Of a DNA stretch of 18,193 bases, positions 6,823 through 13,166 are shown piece after piece. The stretch comes from Palsa-661 sp035535015 (GTDB lineage: Bacteria; Actinomycetota; Acidimicrobiia; Acidimicrobiales; UBA8190): the NCBI GenBank assembly GCA_035535015.1, contig DATLQU010000032.1, positions 1 to 18,193 of the forward strand. The letters run 5' to 3'. Made by a program: the position numbers and the translations under genes. The notes beneath the pieces were generated by a model, which did no database searches, was not told the origin of the DNA, and worked only from the letters and a program-made list of their open reading frames with translations. How positions within the stretch are numbered: the stretch's first letter is position 1; each line of letters begins with the position of its first letter.

Positions 6823-7617
6823 TCACCAGTCCAGGTTGAGGACCTGACGCATCGTCGATTCGAACGTGGCGTCGTCCATGTTCGCCCGCGCTCCGAGGAC
6901 CATCTCGGCGTCGGTCCCCACCGGGATGCGCAACGGAGCATCGGGGGATTCGATGGCGTCGGCGATCGCCATGGCCACCATCTCGGGACCCGGGGCCGTG
7001 CCCCGGCCGAGGGCCGCAGTCATCTTCTCGGTGGCGTCAGCCAGCTCCCGATAAGGAGGTCCTTCAACGCCGTAGCGCACCCCTGATTCAGAGATGCTCG
7101 TCTGAAAGTAGCCGGGCTCGATGATCACGGTGCGAATGCCGAAATGGCCCATTTCGAAGTACATGGCCTCAGAGATGGCCTCCAGGGCGAATTTCGACGC
7201 CGCATACGCGCCCGACAAGGGACTGGCCACCTTCCCCGACACCGAGGAGACGTTCACGATCGTCCCCGACCCCCGGGCGCGCATCTGGGGAAGCACGGCC
7301 TGGATCATACGCAGCACCCCGAAGAAGTTCGTCTCGAAGAGACGACGCATCTCGGTCGAGGGAACGAGCTCCACGGGCCCGCTGACACTGATCCCGGCGT
7401 TGTTCACCAGAACGTCGACAGCACCCGCGGCCGACACGGCGGCGGCAACCGAGACGTCGTCGGTGACGTCAAGGGCCAGGCGGCCATCCACCTCGAGGTC
7501 GTCGAGCGTCTCCGGCCGGCGAGCGCTGGCCAGCACCTCGAACCCGCGCTTGTTGAGTTCAATGGCGGTGGCGCGCCCGAAGCCGGTCGAACAGCCCGTG
7601 ATCAGTACTCGTGCCAT
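6823..7617 (-). CDS. Short-chain dehydrogenase/reductase (SDR)
   Basis: A classical SDR of 264 residues: NAD(P)-dependent oxidation or reduction of an alcohol or ketone, substrate unknown. It shows the Rossmann motif TGCSTGFG (7-14), NNAG (72-75), Asn97, the catalytic Ser at 124/125, Tyr138-x3-Lys142 (YAASK) and a PG motif after the active site. Residues SARRPETL after beta-strand 2 include two arginines, which would suit NADP(H). The ATG at 7617 has AAGGAGG at 7624-7630. The gene ends 31 bases from the convergent secreted-protein gene and lies 56 bases downstream of the membrane-protein gene on the same strand. Confidence 0.93.
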   Translation of the reverse strand: MARVLITGCSTGFGRATAIELNKRGFEVLASARRPETLDDLEVDGRLALDVTDDVSVAAAVSAAGAVDVLVNNAGISVSGPVELVPSTEMRRLFETNFFGVLRMIQAVLPQMRARGSGTIVNVSSVSGKVASPLSGAYAASKFALEAISEAMYFEMGHFGIRTVIIEPGYFQTSISESGVRYGVEGPPYRELADATEKMTAALGRGTAPGPEMVAMAIADAIESPDAPLRIPVGTDAEMVLGARANMDDATFESTMRQVLNLDW

Positions 7618-7673
7618 CGTGTGCCTCCTTCATCCTGAAAGCCCGAATCTCGCCGGACGACCGGCTCCACGGC

Positions 7674-9077
7674 TTATCGCCGCGTGCCGCGCCGCTGGCT
7701 GACCCGCTGCTGCTTGCGACTCTTCTTCTTCGACGCCGACGGTTTCCGACGTGGCGTCGCCGCGCTGGCTGCGGCCGCCCCCCGTTCGGCCCTGGGCTCG
7801 ACATCTGCAGTGGCGTCCGGAGCGGCGGCTGCGGCCAGTACCACGGTGATGCCGGCCACGTCGAGTGCCCACCAAGGGAACTCGCCGAGATTCCATTGGG
7901 CGGCGATCGACGTGAAGACGGCGGCGGCGATGGCCAGGGCGAACCGCCATGACGGGCACCGCGCCGCCACCACCAGGGCCACGGCCAACGCCGGCCACAA
8001 GTAGTACGAGGTCAGGACCGACTCGGTGTAGGAGCGCAGAGCGAAGGCCACGGCCACGGCCCAGACCAACATTTCGGGCTTCGTGCGCCATCGTCGGGAC
8101 CACCAACCGAGGAGGGCGGCCAAGGCAAGTGAGACGAGCCGCACCGGTCCACCGCCAACGGCGACGAGCTTCTTCGAGCCTCCGAGCTTGGGGGCGAATG
8201 TCGTCCACGGTGTGGCGTGATTCCGAAGCGGAAACGCTTTCTGCTGGGTCAGCGCCGTGAACGTGTGACGGAAGTCACCGGCCAGCGGGGGGATGGTGAC
8301 GACAACGGCCGGAGCGATGCCGCGGGCCATGAGACCCAGGGCCCGCTCACGTCCAGCCATGGCCAGAAGGATGGGAAGGACCAAGATGACCAGGGGCTGG
8401 ACGGCAAGGGCGGCGCCGAAGAGCCACCCGGCTCCTTTCCATCGCTGGTCGAGGCCCAGGATCACGGCGTAGACGGCGAATCCCACGGCCAGGGCGTCCT
8501 GCGGGTGGCCCCACCGGATCGAGACGTTCCACAAGAGCCCCGCTTCCACGGCCCCGAGAAGCGCACGCCGGGTCCAGGACACCCCAAGCCTCTCGGCCAG
8601 AGCGTCGCAGGCGAAGAGGGCGACGACGGACAGGATCATTTCGTACGGGGCCAGGAGGAGATACACCTGGGGATGCGGGGCCAGCTGCTCCTTGCCGAAG
8701 GTGGCGAGAGTGCCGTGGGGAGTGACGGGGCCCGAGAACATGAACGTCTTGGGATGAGCCACGAGGTGGTGGTTCTTCATGACCTCCACCAACGACGTGT
8801 GCAGCGATCTGTCGAGGGCGGCCACCGGAGCCAGGAGGATCAGTATGCCCGGAAAGGCGAGAAACCCGGTGTTGGTGGAGTAGGTGGCGTTCCAATTTCC
8901 GTGGATGAAGGCCACCGAGGCGTAGTAGGTACTCCACAGATCAGCAGGTGAGAGCCACGACGACGGAGTGTGTTGGACGACCGGCCCCCACCGGAAGAAG
9001 TACAGGTTCCCCAAGACGAAGAAGCCAACCGAGAAGACGATGGGCCACGTTCGGCGCGGCAGACTCTCGGCCCTCAA
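7674..9077 (-). CDS. Multipass membrane protein, GT-C glycosyltransferase-like
   Basis: The 467-residue product has roughly nine or ten hydrophobic helices. An acidic residue in the first extracytoplasmic loop (Asp46 in LSPADLWSTYY) and motifs such as WGHPQDAL recall polyprenol-phosphate-dependent GT-C mannosyltransferases (GT87-like), but the assignment is tentative. The C-terminal 48 residues form a disordered, strongly basic tail (PRRKPSASKKKSRKQQ, RRGTRR), probably cytoplasmic and able to touch acidic lipids or nucleic acid. The start is TTG at 9077 with a GGGGG Shine-Dalgarno at 9084-9088; no ATG or GTG in frame fits better. It sits between the two-helix protein (68 bases upstream) and the SDR gene (56 bases downstream), suggesting a three-gene unit. 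Confidence 0.72.
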   Translation of the reverse strand: MRAESLPRRTWPIVFSVGFFVLGNLYFFRWGPVVQHTPSSWLSPADLWSTYYASVAFIHGNWNATYSTNTGFLAFPGILILLAPVAALDRSLHTSLVEVMKNHHLVAHPKTFMFSGPVTPHGTLATFGKEQLAPHPQVYLLLAPYEMILSVVALFACDALAERLGVSWTRRALLGAVEAGLLWNVSIRWGHPQDALAVGFAVYAVILGLDQRWKGAGWLFGAALAVQPLVILVLPILLAMAGRERALGLMARGIAPAVVVTIPPLAGDFRHTFTALTQQKAFPLRNHATPWTTFAPKLGGSKKLVAVGGGPVRLVSLALAALLGWWSRRWRTKPEMLVWAVAVAFALRSYTESVLTSYYLWPALAVALVVAARCPSWRFALAIAAAVFTSIAAQWNLGEFPWWALDVAGITVVLAAAAAPDATADVEPRAERGAAAASAATPRRKPSASKKKSRKQQRVSQRRGTRR

Positions 9078-9095
9078 CGAACGCCCCCGTTCATT
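9076..9095 (-). promoter_or_regulatory. Start-codon hairpin of the GT-C-like gene
   Basis: On the minus-strand transcript an 8-pair stem (one G-U) closes a GGGG loop. The loop is most of the Shine-Dalgarno, and the 3' arm ends in the first two bases of the TTG start. It could reduce translation; this is a structural inference only. Confidence 0.35.
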
Positions 9096-9135
9096 CGTCT
9101 GACAAGGACAACCGGCGGCGCCTCACGGCACCTAC

Positions 9136-9157
9136 GCCGGCATCACTACTTGCCGGC
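9136..9157 (-). terminator. Stem-loop overlapping the stop of the two-helix protein gene
   Basis: Perfect 7-base arms (GCCGGCA at 9136-9142, TGCCGGC at 9151-9157) enclose an 8-base loop holding the TAG stop at 9146-9148. It could attenuate read-through into the GT-C-like gene or protect RNA ends; no U-run follows. Confidence 0.35.
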
Positions 9158-9403
9158 TCCGTGCAACGCCAACAGTTGGATGACGAATCCCACAGCGAGA
9201 AGGACTCCGGCAACGACCATCGCTGACCGTTCCACCACCCTGCTCATCGTCCGGAGACCGAACACCCCCGACAAGATGACGGCGACACCGCCGGCGGCGG
9301 CGATGACGAGCCCGATTTCCTGCATATGGCGCTTCTGCGCAGCGGTCACGGCCAGAACGAGATCCATCGACGGAGTATCGCCTACCTTGCCGAACAACGC
9401 CAC
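9146..9403 (-). CDS. Small two-helix membrane protein (85 aa)
   Basis: Two clear transmembrane helices (about residues 30-50 and 61-80) are joined by a short basic loop (LRTMSRVVER), suggesting both termini face outward and the loop faces the cytoplasm. The start is taken as GTG at 9403 because GGGGGAG lies 5-6 bases upstream; ATG at codon 13 lacks such a site. No family was recognised. It is the first gene of the minus-strand run leading to the GT-C-like protein and SDR, and is divergent from the carbonic-anhydrase-like gene across 95 bases. Confidence 0.65.
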   Translation of the reverse strand: MALFGKVGDTPSMDLVLAVTAAQKRHMQEIGLVIAAAGGVAVILSGVFGLRTMSRVVERSAMVVAGVLLAVGFVIQLLALHGAGK

Positions 9404-9484
9404 ATCGGCTCCCCCCGGCGAGCGGTCGAGCGGTCGGGTCCACCGCCTCCATGGACTGGGGCCAGCACTGGCGGGTGGGGACGG

Positions 9485-9490
9485 TAGCGT
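9485..9490 (+). promoter_or_regulatory. Possible -10 box for a leaderless carbonic-anhydrase-like transcript
   Basis: TAGCGT lies 8 bases before the ATG at 9499. With no Shine-Dalgarno before that ATG, this spacing fits a TAnnnT -10 box giving a transcript that begins at or next to the start codon, a common arrangement in actinobacteria. No -35 box is evident. Confidence 0.3.
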
Positions 9491-9498
9491 CGTCGACC

Positions 9499-10017
9499 AT
9501 GCCGATCTACGCCCTGGGCGACCAGAACCCTGAGATCGATCCCGAAGCGTTCGTCCACCCTGATGCCGTGGTCATCGGGGACGTGACCCTCGGACCCGCC
9601 GCCACCGTCTGGCCCGGCGCCGTCCTGCGGGGCGACTACGGGCGGATCTCCGTCGGGGCCCGGACCTCCATCCAGGACGGAACGGTGGTCCATGCCGGGC
9701 CCGGCTTTCCCACCCTGATCGGTGCCGGGTGCGTCGTCGGCCATCTCGTCCATCTCGAGGGATGCATCTTGGAGGACGAATGCCTGGTCGGTTCCGGCTC
9801 GGTGGTACTCCACCACGCCGTGGTCGGAACCGGGGCCACCGTGGGAGCGGGGGCCGTGGTCCCCAATCGCGTGCAGATCCCGCCCGGTGCCCTCGCCGTC
9901 GGTGTTCCCGTCGTGATCAAGCCTGATCGCTCGCACACCGGCAGCATCCGCCTGGCGGCGGGTGAGTACATCAAGAACGGCCGCCGGTACCGCACGGAGC
10001 TCCGACGCGTCGACTGA
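9499..10017 (+). CDS. Gamma-carbonic-anhydrase-like left-handed beta-helix protein
   Basis: Hexapeptide-repeat protein of 172 residues, the normal size for the gamma carbonic anhydrase family of zinc trimers. Repeats run from about residue 16 to 135 (FVHPDAVVIGDVTLGPAATV, VWPGAVLRGDYGRISVG, TSIQDGTVVH). His65 and the GH His82 occupy two expected metal positions. The third ligand, five residues after the GH histidine in the usual GHxxxLHGC pattern, is Glu87 here (GHLVHLEGC), with an extra His85 two residues earlier. Carbonic anhydrase activity is therefore unproven. ATG at 9499 is preferred over the ATG at 9451 because family homology starts with IYALGD. It is convergent with DUF2889, 3 bases between stops. 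Confidence 0.88.
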   Translation: MPIYALGDQNPEIDPEAFVHPDAVVIGDVTLGPAATVWPGAVLRGDYGRISVGARTSIQDGTVVHAGPGFPTLIGAGCVVGHLVHLEGCILEDECLVGSGSVVLHHAVVGTGATVGAGAVVPNRVQIPPGALAVGVPVVIKPDRSHTGSIRLAAGEYIKNGRRYRTELRRVD

Positions 10018-10020
10018 CCG

Positions 10021-10641
10021 TCATGCGTCGGAGCGGCGCTCGCGGCGCAGGAACACTTCGACGGGTGGAGCGGGATATCCGGCCCGTTCGCCCGGACGCC
10101 ACCCGGCTTCCAGCTTTTGCTCGGCCACACCGCCGTCGGCCCAGATGTGACACGTGTTGCGAGCGAAGAGTGCAGGGCGCGCCGACGGTGCCACATCGAG
10201 GTTCCGCCAGTCCCGGTCGCGCGCCCGCGCCGAGGTGACCGCTTGAATGACGACGGGTCCGACGGTGCGAGCCAGCTGCTCGAGGTGCGTGCATCCGCGC
10301 GCTCCGCCGAAGCGGTCCTGCACGGCGCGCGTGTACCCGCGACTGACGCTCAGTCCGACGAGGTCGCCGAAGGCATCGGTGATGGATGGACACTCGGCAT
10401 GCGGGAAGCGCGCCATGGTGGCGTTGGCCGCCGTGATGGTGAGATCTTGCTTCCGGATGGTCAAGGTGAGCTCCATGTCGTGGACGTGTTCGACCTTGTC
10501 GGTACCCGACGCCCAGGGACGCTCGTCACGCAGACGACCGGTGATGGAGACGCAGTCCCCCTCGTCGTAGGCGTCGAATTCGATGACCCGTCGATGAAGC
10601 GGGATCCGCTCGGCACCCCCGGCGACCTTCCCGACGCTCAT
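10021..10641 (-). CDS. DUF2889 domain-containing protein
   Basis: The 206-residue product matches what I recall of DUF2889. It has an N-terminal HRRVIEFDAYDEGDCVSITGRLRDERP, a central HDMELTLTIRKQDLTITAANATMARFPHAECP, and a later GCTHLEQL. The C-terminus contains CHIWADGG and the basic end FLRRERRSDA. Conserved His, Asp and Cys residues could form a metal or catalytic site, but the family's function is not known to me. The ATG at 10641 overlaps the stop of an 18-codon leader frame (ATGA), and no independent Shine-Dalgarno is clear, which suggests coupled translation. Probably cytoplasmic. Confidence 0.85.
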   Translation of the reverse strand: MSVGKVAGGAERIPLHRRVIEFDAYDEGDCVSITGRLRDERPWASGTDKVEHVHDMELTLTIRKQDLTITAANATMARFPHAECPSITDAFGDLVGLSVSRGYTRAVQDRFGGARGCTHLEQLARTVGPVVIQAVTSARARDRDWRNLDVAPSARPALFARNTCHIWADGGVAEQKLEAGWRPGERAGYPAPPVEVFLRRERRSDA

Positions 10642-10694
10642 GACGCGAAGGCCGGCGGAGATGGGGCAGAGGTGGTGGTGGTCTCGGTGCTCAT
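10638..10694 (-). CDS. Possible 18-residue leader ORF before DUF2889 gene
   Basis: ATG at 10694 is preceded by AGGATCGGAGCC, an acceptable ribosome site. The frame encodes MSTETTTTSAPSPPAFAS and stops in a TGA that overlaps the DUF2889 ATG (ATGA). It may translationally couple the downstream gene, or be chance. The low-complexity Thr/Ser/Pro sequence gives no function. Confidence 0.3.
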   Translation of the reverse strand: MSTETTTTSAPSPPAFAS

Positions 10695-10747
10695 GGCTCC
10701 GATCCTGGCACTCCCACCGAACCCCGAACGCCGGCCCCCGCCGCGGT

Positions 10748-10772
10748 AACTCTCTACTTCACGGTGAGAGTT
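10748..10772. promoter_or_regulatory. Inverted repeat AACTCTC-N11-GAGAGTT
   Basis: Perfect 7-base arms lie in the region between the divergent DUF2889 and MerR genes, about 55 bases upstream of the leader-ORF ATG. Arm length and spacing resemble a binding site for a dimeric MerR-type regulator, but no regulator can be assigned from sequence alone. Confidence 0.4.
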
Positions 10773-10999
10773 CAGGAGGGTACGGTGATCCACATCCGCC
10801 CGATCGGGCACCGAGCCGCAGGTCAGAGCACCCACCCAGGGGCCCGTGCGGCCCACCTCCCGCCGACCACCACTGCGGTACACCGAGGCCGGACCCGGTC
10901 GTTCCCGTCGTGGGCCATTTCGCCCGGCCGGCTGCGGAATCTCGCCCTCGGGGGCTCGTCGAGAAGAACGGGGTCCGAAGGATTCACGCCGGCAGCCGG

Positions 11000-11061
11000 G
11001 TCCGGGAAATTCCCCGGGGGTCACAGCTCCGTAACTACCGCGATGTGACCATTTCCCGGGT
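11000..11061 (+). promoter_or_regulatory. Interrupted inverted repeat at the MerR promoter
   Basis: The left arm consists of CCGGGAAAT (11002-11010), an 8-base bulge, and GGTCAC (11019-11024). The right arm is the contiguous GTGACC (11045-11050) plus ATTTCCCGG (11051-11059). All 15 positions pair perfectly, and two G-U pairs can extend the base. It ends exactly where the candidate -10 box begins. It may be an autoregulatory operator or, if transcription starts further upstream, a leader hairpin. Confidence 0.5.
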
Positions 11062-11066
11062 ACGAT
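11061..11066 (+). promoter_or_regulatory. Candidate -10 box TACGAT of the MerR-gcv operon
   Basis: TACGAT matches the TAnnnT consensus and lies 31 bases before the MerR ATG, allowing a short leader with the AGGAGG site. No -35 match sits 17 bases upstream, which fits an activator- or repressor-dependent promoter. Confidence 0.4.
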
Positions 11067-11097
11067 GAACCTGCACCTGAGGTGGAGGAGGAACCAG

Positions 11098-11631
11098 ATG
11101 GTCGATCGATCCCCGGACACCGCCGTGACTTCCGAGTCGGACGCGGTGGGTCGGACCAGTGAGGGTTTTCGCGGCCCTCAGGTCTGCACTCTCGTCGGTA
11201 TCACCTACCGGCAACTCGACTACTGGGCGCGCACCGGACTTCTTCGACCGTCCATCGCCGATGCACGCGGCAGTGGTACCCAGCGGCGTTACTCGTATCA
11301 CGACGTCCTCGAACTCAAGGTCATCAAACAACTGCTCGACGCCGGGATCTCTCTGCAACGGGCGCGACGCGCCGTGGAGTGCATGCGCCAGGGTCTCGGA
11401 GGAGATCTGGCCGCCACCAATCTCGTGCTGGTGGGGACCGACTCGGTCCTCGCCCACAGCGACGGCGAAGTCGTCGATCTGCTCAAGGGCGGGCAAGGCG
11501 TCCTGAACATCGTCCCGCTTTCTGGCGTCGTGGAAGAGCTGAATGCGGACATCCTGCGTATCGAGCGCGAGTCGCGGGTCGCTCCCCTGGTCGGCATGAC
11601 GCCGGCTGCGGGGGAGGCGGCGGGCGGTTGA
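11098..11631 (+). CDS. MerR-family transcriptional regulator of the gcv cluster
   Basis: The 177-residue protein has the MerR winged helix at residues 29-100 (VCTLVGITYRQLDYWARTGLLRP, then GTQRRYSYHDVLELKVIKQLLDAGI). A C-terminal part follows with GEVVDLLKGGQGVLNIVPL, the signature I recall for the actinobacterial regulator that precedes the glycine-cleavage genes (mycobacterial Rv1830/McdR-like). There is no cysteine metal-binding loop, so it is not a metal sensor of the classic type. ATG at 11098 is chosen over the ATG at 11065 because AGGAGG (11086-11091) sits 6 bases before it. It is the first gene of a five-gene plus-strand run, 37 bases before the next. The inverted repeat at its promoter suggests autoregulation. 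Confidence 0.9.
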   Translation: MVDRSPDTAVTSESDAVGRTSEGFRGPQVCTLVGITYRQLDYWARTGLLRPSIADARGSGTQRRYSYHDVLELKVIKQLLDAGISLQRARRAVECMRQGLGGDLAATNLVLVGTDSVLAHSDGEVVDLLKGGQGVLNIVPLSGVVEELNADILRIERESRVAPLVGMTPAAGEAAGG

Positions 11632-11668
11632 ACGTGGGGTCTCGACGGGGGAGAGGGTCCCGCTGACG

Positions 11669-12001
11669 ATGCCGTTCGCTCACGAGTCTGAGCGCCATTT
11701 CGCCGAACTCCTCGATTTCTACGGGGTGCGGTGGGAGTACGAGCCCGTGGAATTCGTCCTCGAGTGGAACGAGGACCGCACGCCGGCGGCCGCCTTCCGA
11801 CCGGACTTCTATCTCCCCGACCACGCCTGCTTCATCGAGCTGACCACCCTGTCCCAGAAGCTCGTCACCCGGAAGAACGCCAAGGTCCGGCGGTTGCGTG
11901 AGCTTCACCCCGAGGTCGAGGTGAAGCTGCTCTACCAACGGGACTATCTGGCCCTTCTGGGCAAGTACGGGTTCTCTCGGCCTTCCTCGCCCGCCGCATA
12001 G
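11669..12001 (+). CDS. Small PD-(D/E)XK-nuclease-like protein
   Basis: The 110-residue product has the layout of a minimal restriction-endonuclease fold. An N-terminal helix carries Glu7, a beta strand is followed by FRPDFYLP with Pro45-Asp46, and a second strand has FIELT with Glu57. A basic helix follows (KLVTRKNAKVRRLRELHP) and then a strand VEVKLLYQRDYLALLGKYG. The position of the usual catalytic Lys (E-x-K) holds Thr59; Lys64 or Lys69 might substitute, or the protein may bind nucleic acid without cutting. I recall similar stand-alone proteins in actinobacteria without known function. It lies 37 bases after merR and 10 bases before gcvT, so it is almost certainly cotranscribed. A GAGAGGG site is 11 bases before the ATG. 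Confidence 0.7.
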   Translation: MPFAHESERHFAELLDFYGVRWEYEPVEFVLEWNEDRTPAAAFRPDFYLPDHACFIELTTLSQKLVTRKNAKVRRLRELHPEVEVKLLYQRDYLALLGKYGFSRPSSPAA

Positions 12002-12011
12002 GCTGCAAGGC

Positions 12012-13166
12012 GTGACGCCGCCCACGTCCACGCCGTCCCCCGCCAGCGCGCCCGCCCGGGAGACCACTGCCGAGGGGACCGGGCTGCGCCATTCGCCACT
12101 GGAGGAGGCCCACCGCGCCCTCGGGGCCAAACTGGTCGAGTTCGGGGGATGGCTGATGCCCCTGACCTACGGCAGCGGAACGCTGGCCGAGCACCGGGCC
12201 TGTCGCCAAGATGCGGTCGCCTTCGACGTGAGCCATCTGGGCACCGTCCGGATCGAGGGGACAGGTGCGTTCGACCTCCTACAAGAGCAACTGAGCAACG
12301 ACCTGCGCAAGATCGCCGCCGGACGGGCCCAGTACACCCACCTTCTCGACCCGGTCGACGCCTCGGTCACCGACGACATCATCGTCTGGTGGATCGCCGA
12401 CGGCATCTTCGACGTCATGCCCAACGCCTCCAACACGGCGCGGGTGCGAGAGGCCATCGGGGGGCGAGACACCACCGCCGATCGGGCCGTCATCGCCGTC
12501 CAGGGACCCGGTGCCCGACGCCGCCTCGAGCCCACCGCCCCCGAGGCGGCCGCGGTGGCGCGCTTCGCCGTGACGACGTTTACCTGGCACGGCGCATCCT
12601 GCACGGCAGCCGGGACCGGGTACACCGGGGAGGACGGTGTCGAATGCTCAGTTCCGGCATCGGTGGCCCCGGACTTCTGGCAGGCGGTGCTGGCCACCGG
12701 GGTCGTTCCCGCCGGCCTCGGGGCACGCGACACTCTGCGGCTCGAAGCCGGCCTGCCGTTGCACGGACAGGATCTGGGACCGGGCATCACGCCGCTGCAG
12801 GCCGGGCTCGGCTGGGTCGTGGGTTGGGACAAAGGGGAGTTCCGTGGTCGCCAGCCTCTCGAACGCGAGCGCCAGGCGGGCCCGCGGCGGCTCTTGCGCG
12901 GCCTCATCGCCGAAGGTCGCCAGCCCCCTCGCCACGACGATCTCGTTCTCGGCGACGGCGCCAGGGTGGGCACGGTGACGAGCGGAAACTTCTCTCCTGT
13001 GCTCGGCCACGGGATCGCCATGGCCCTGGTCGACACGGCCGCCCAGGTGGGCGTGGACGACGAGTTGACGCTCGAGGTCCGTGGGCGCCGGATTCCGGCA
13101 CGCGTCACCACGCTGCCGTTCGTACGCGCCGGGCAGAGCGCCGGCCACGACGCGGGAGGGCGCTGA
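12012..13166 (+). CDS. gcvT: Glycine cleavage system T-protein (aminomethyltransferase)
   Basis: GcvT moves the C1 unit from aminomethyl-lipoyl GcvH to tetrahydrofolate, releasing ammonia. The 384-residue protein shows LGAKLVEFGGWLMPLTYG, FDVSHLGTVRIEG, the catalytic Asp region TDDIIVWW (Asp121/122), NASN (138-141), TGYTGEDGVE, GARDTLRLEAGLPLHG and the C-terminal GTVTSGNFSPVLGHGIAMALVD. A Pro/Thr/Ala-rich extension of about 25 residues precedes the conserved start; the only usable start there is GTG at 12012, with a weak AAGG beside it. Its stop overlaps the gcvPA ATG (TGATG). Confidence 0.95.
   Translation: MTPPTSTPSPASAPARETTAEGTGLRHSPLEEAHRALGAKLVEFGGWLMPLTYGSGTLAEHRACRQDAVAFDVSHLGTVRIEGTGAFDLLQEQLSNDLRKIAAGRAQYTHLLDPVDASVTDDIIVWWIADGIFDVMPNASNTARVREAIGGRDTTADRAVIAVQGPGARRRLEPTAPEAAAVARFAVTTFTWHGASCTAAGTGYTGEDGVECSVPASVAPDFWQAVLATGVVPAGLGARDTLRLEAGLPLHGQDLGPGITPLQAGLGWVVGWDKGEFRGRQPLERERQAGPRRLLRGLIAEGRQPPRHDDLVLGDGARVGTVTSGNFSPVLGHGIAMALVDTAAQVGVDDELTLEVRGRRIPARVTTLPFVRAGQSAGHDAGGR

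Larger units (their letters stand above)
10695..11097. other. Divergent intergenic region between DUF2889 and MerR genes
   Basis: About 400 bases without a convincing gene. It holds the AACTCTC inverted repeat near the DUF2889 side and the large interrupted inverted repeat and TACGAT box near the MerR side. The middle (about 10800-10990) is GC-rich; its open frames are Arg/Pro/Ser-rich with no family resemblance. Confidence 0.5.

Noticed and set aside
7652..7665. GCCGG-ACGA-CCGGC hairpin between the GT-C-like and SDR genes
   Set aside because: Five-pair GC stem without a U-run; common by chance at this GC content.
12149..13165. Upstream part of the gcvPA frame inside gcvT
   Set aside because: Arg-rich shadow sequence; family homology and the ribosome site place the gcvPA start at 13166.
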